Part shown: piece after piece, positions 5,971 through 6,825 of the stretch
How the letters are laid out: each line of letters opens with the position of its first letter
Position numbering within the stretch: position 1 is the first letter of the stretch
From: Candidatus Gastranaerophilales bacterium HUM_12
Lineage (GTDB): Bacteria > Cyanobacteriota > Vampirovibrionia > Gastranaerophilales > Gastranaerophilaceae
Length of the DNA: 6,825 nucleotides
Reading direction: 5' to 3'
Assembly (NCBI GenBank): GCA_002102825.1
Contig: DABJ01000027.1
Location: 19,860 to 26,684 of the forward strand
Notes under the pieces: generated by a model
Told to the model about the DNA's origin: nothing
The model's input: only the letters and a program-made list of their open reading frames with translations
Database searches by the model: none
Translations under genes and position numbers: made by a program

Positions 5971-6825
5971 ATGCAAAGTATAAAAATTCAATGTCCTGCA
6001 AAAATCAATTTGTTGTTGAAAGTTTTGAATAAAAGAGAAGATGGGTTTCATAATATAGAAAGCATTATGCAGACTATAGATTTGTTTGATTATTTGACGA
6101 TAAATATTGAAAATTATTCAACATCTGAAATTCTACTTGATGGAAATAATAAAGAAATTCCGTATAATGAAAAGAACCTTGTTTATAAAGCCGCAAAATT
6201 ATTTTTAGATAAAACGAACTTGCAAAACAAAAAAATCTCAATATATATTGACAAGTCTATTCCAGTATCTGCTGGGCTTGCGGGTGGAAGTACTAATGCT
6301 GCCGGAACTCTTTATGGCTTAAATAAAATTTTTAAAGATATTTTGACTCGTGATGAGTTGAATTATTTGTGTGCAGGGTTGGGTTCTGATTTGAATGTAT
6401 GTTTGAATGGCGGACGAATCCTTGCAACAGGTCGTGGGGAGGTTACAGAACCATTAGAATTTGAAGAGTTCAATGTAAATTTAATTAAGCCTAAAGCACT
6501 CGGAATTTCAGCTAAAGAGGCATATACGAAGTTTGCAGAACTTAAAAATAATAGTAAATCTTTAAAAACAAGAGATAATTTTGAAAATGATTTAGAATGG
6601 GCGGTGATTGAGGATTACCCGCAATTGCAGTTTATAAAGAATAAGTATCCTAAATCAATGATGACAGGTTCCGGTTCGACTTATTTTTCTTTGACGGAAG
6701 AGTTTGAGCAAGAAGATGGTTATTGGATTCAAAATGGACTTAGGGCAATTCCATTTGGAGTTAGGGTGCTTGCTACCAACAATGATGAGGTTAGTGAAAC
6801 TTATAACAACAAAAAGCAGGGTGAA
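5971..6825 (+). CDS. ispE: 4-diphosphocytidyl-2-C-methyl-D-erythritol kinase IspE (3' end cut off by window)
   Basis: IspE is the ATP-dependent kinase that phosphorylates CDP-methylerythritol in the MEP (non-mevalonate) route to isoprenoids, in the cytoplasm. 285 codons are present without a stop. Family members are about 280-310 residues, so little is missing. This GHMP kinase shows PAKINLLLKV (9-18, catalytic Lys11), REDGFHNIES (22-31, with Phe26 where Tyr is usual, and His27), the ATP-binding glycine loop PVSAGLAGGSTNAAGTL (98-114), GLGSDLNVCLNGG (136-148, catalytic Asp140) and the C-terminal MTGSGSTYFSL (231-241). Pro is usual after the catalytic Asp-x pair, but Asn142 is here. The ATG at 5971 is 11 bp after the rsmA stop; AAAAAGGA in the rsmA tail (5949-5956) is the likely ribosome binding site, with rather long spacing (14 nt). 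It is probably co-transcribed with rsmA. Confidence 0.93.
   Translation, partial: MQSIKIQCPAKINLLLKVLNKREDGFHNIESIMQTIDLFDYLTINIENYSTSEILLDGNNKEIPYNEKNLVYKAAKLFLDKTNLQNKKISIYIDKSIPVSAGLAGGSTNAAGTLYGLNKIFKDILTRDELNYLCAGLGSDLNVCLNGGRILATGRGEVTEPLEFEEFNVNLIKPKALGISAKEAYTKFAELKNNSKSLKTRDNFENDLEWAVIEDYPQLQFIKNKYPKSMMTGSGSTYFSLTEEFEQEDGYWIQNGLRAIPFGVRVLATNNDEVSETYNNKKQGE

Overview
This AT-rich window carries seven protein genes packed tightly on both strands. I see no tRNA, rRNA, CRISPR array, insertion sequence or prophage gene. The base composition, the plant/cyanobacterial-type glutamate-cysteine ligase, the MEP-pathway kinase and the style of the proteins suggest a low-GC bacterium related to the non-photosynthetic cyanobacterial lineage (Vampirovibrionia/Melainabacteria, e.g. 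gut Gastranaerophilales). That placement is inferred from protein resemblance; no marker in the window proves it.

Layout. At 78-782 (+) lies a helical cytoplasmic protein of unknown function. The replicative helicase gene dnaB follows at 865-2259 (+). A small secreted four-cysteine protein (2273-2695, -) converges on dnaB with only 13 bp between the stop codons. From the same 127-bp intergenic region, a cation diffusion facilitator (2823-3698, +) is transcribed the other way. It meets gshA (3695-5026, -) tail to tail, and their stop codons overlap. gshA in turn is divergent from rsmA (5123-5959, +), which is followed after 11 bp by ispE (5971 to beyond the window edge, +).

The genes are mostly independent housekeeping functions: DNA unwinding (dnaB), late 30S ribosome maturation (rsmA), isoprenoid precursor synthesis (ispE), thiol synthesis (gshA) and divalent metal export (CDF). 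Only rsmA-ispE looks like an operon; orf1-dnaB may be one. Strand switches are frequent, so most genes probably have their own promoter.

I did not find a convincing undescribed multi-gene system. The most useful observations are: two genes (CDF and rsmA) that have a perfect TATAAT 7-9 nt before the preferred ATG and no Shine-Dalgarno, which suggests leaderless transcripts; two uncharacterised proteins; a CDF transporter whose cytosolic domain seems to lack two canonical metal-binding histidines; an IspE with a changed active-site loop; an 11-bp perfect inverted repeat inside the CDF gene; and a 9-bp direct repeat upstream of dnaB. No gene-free stretch exceeds about 130 bases.
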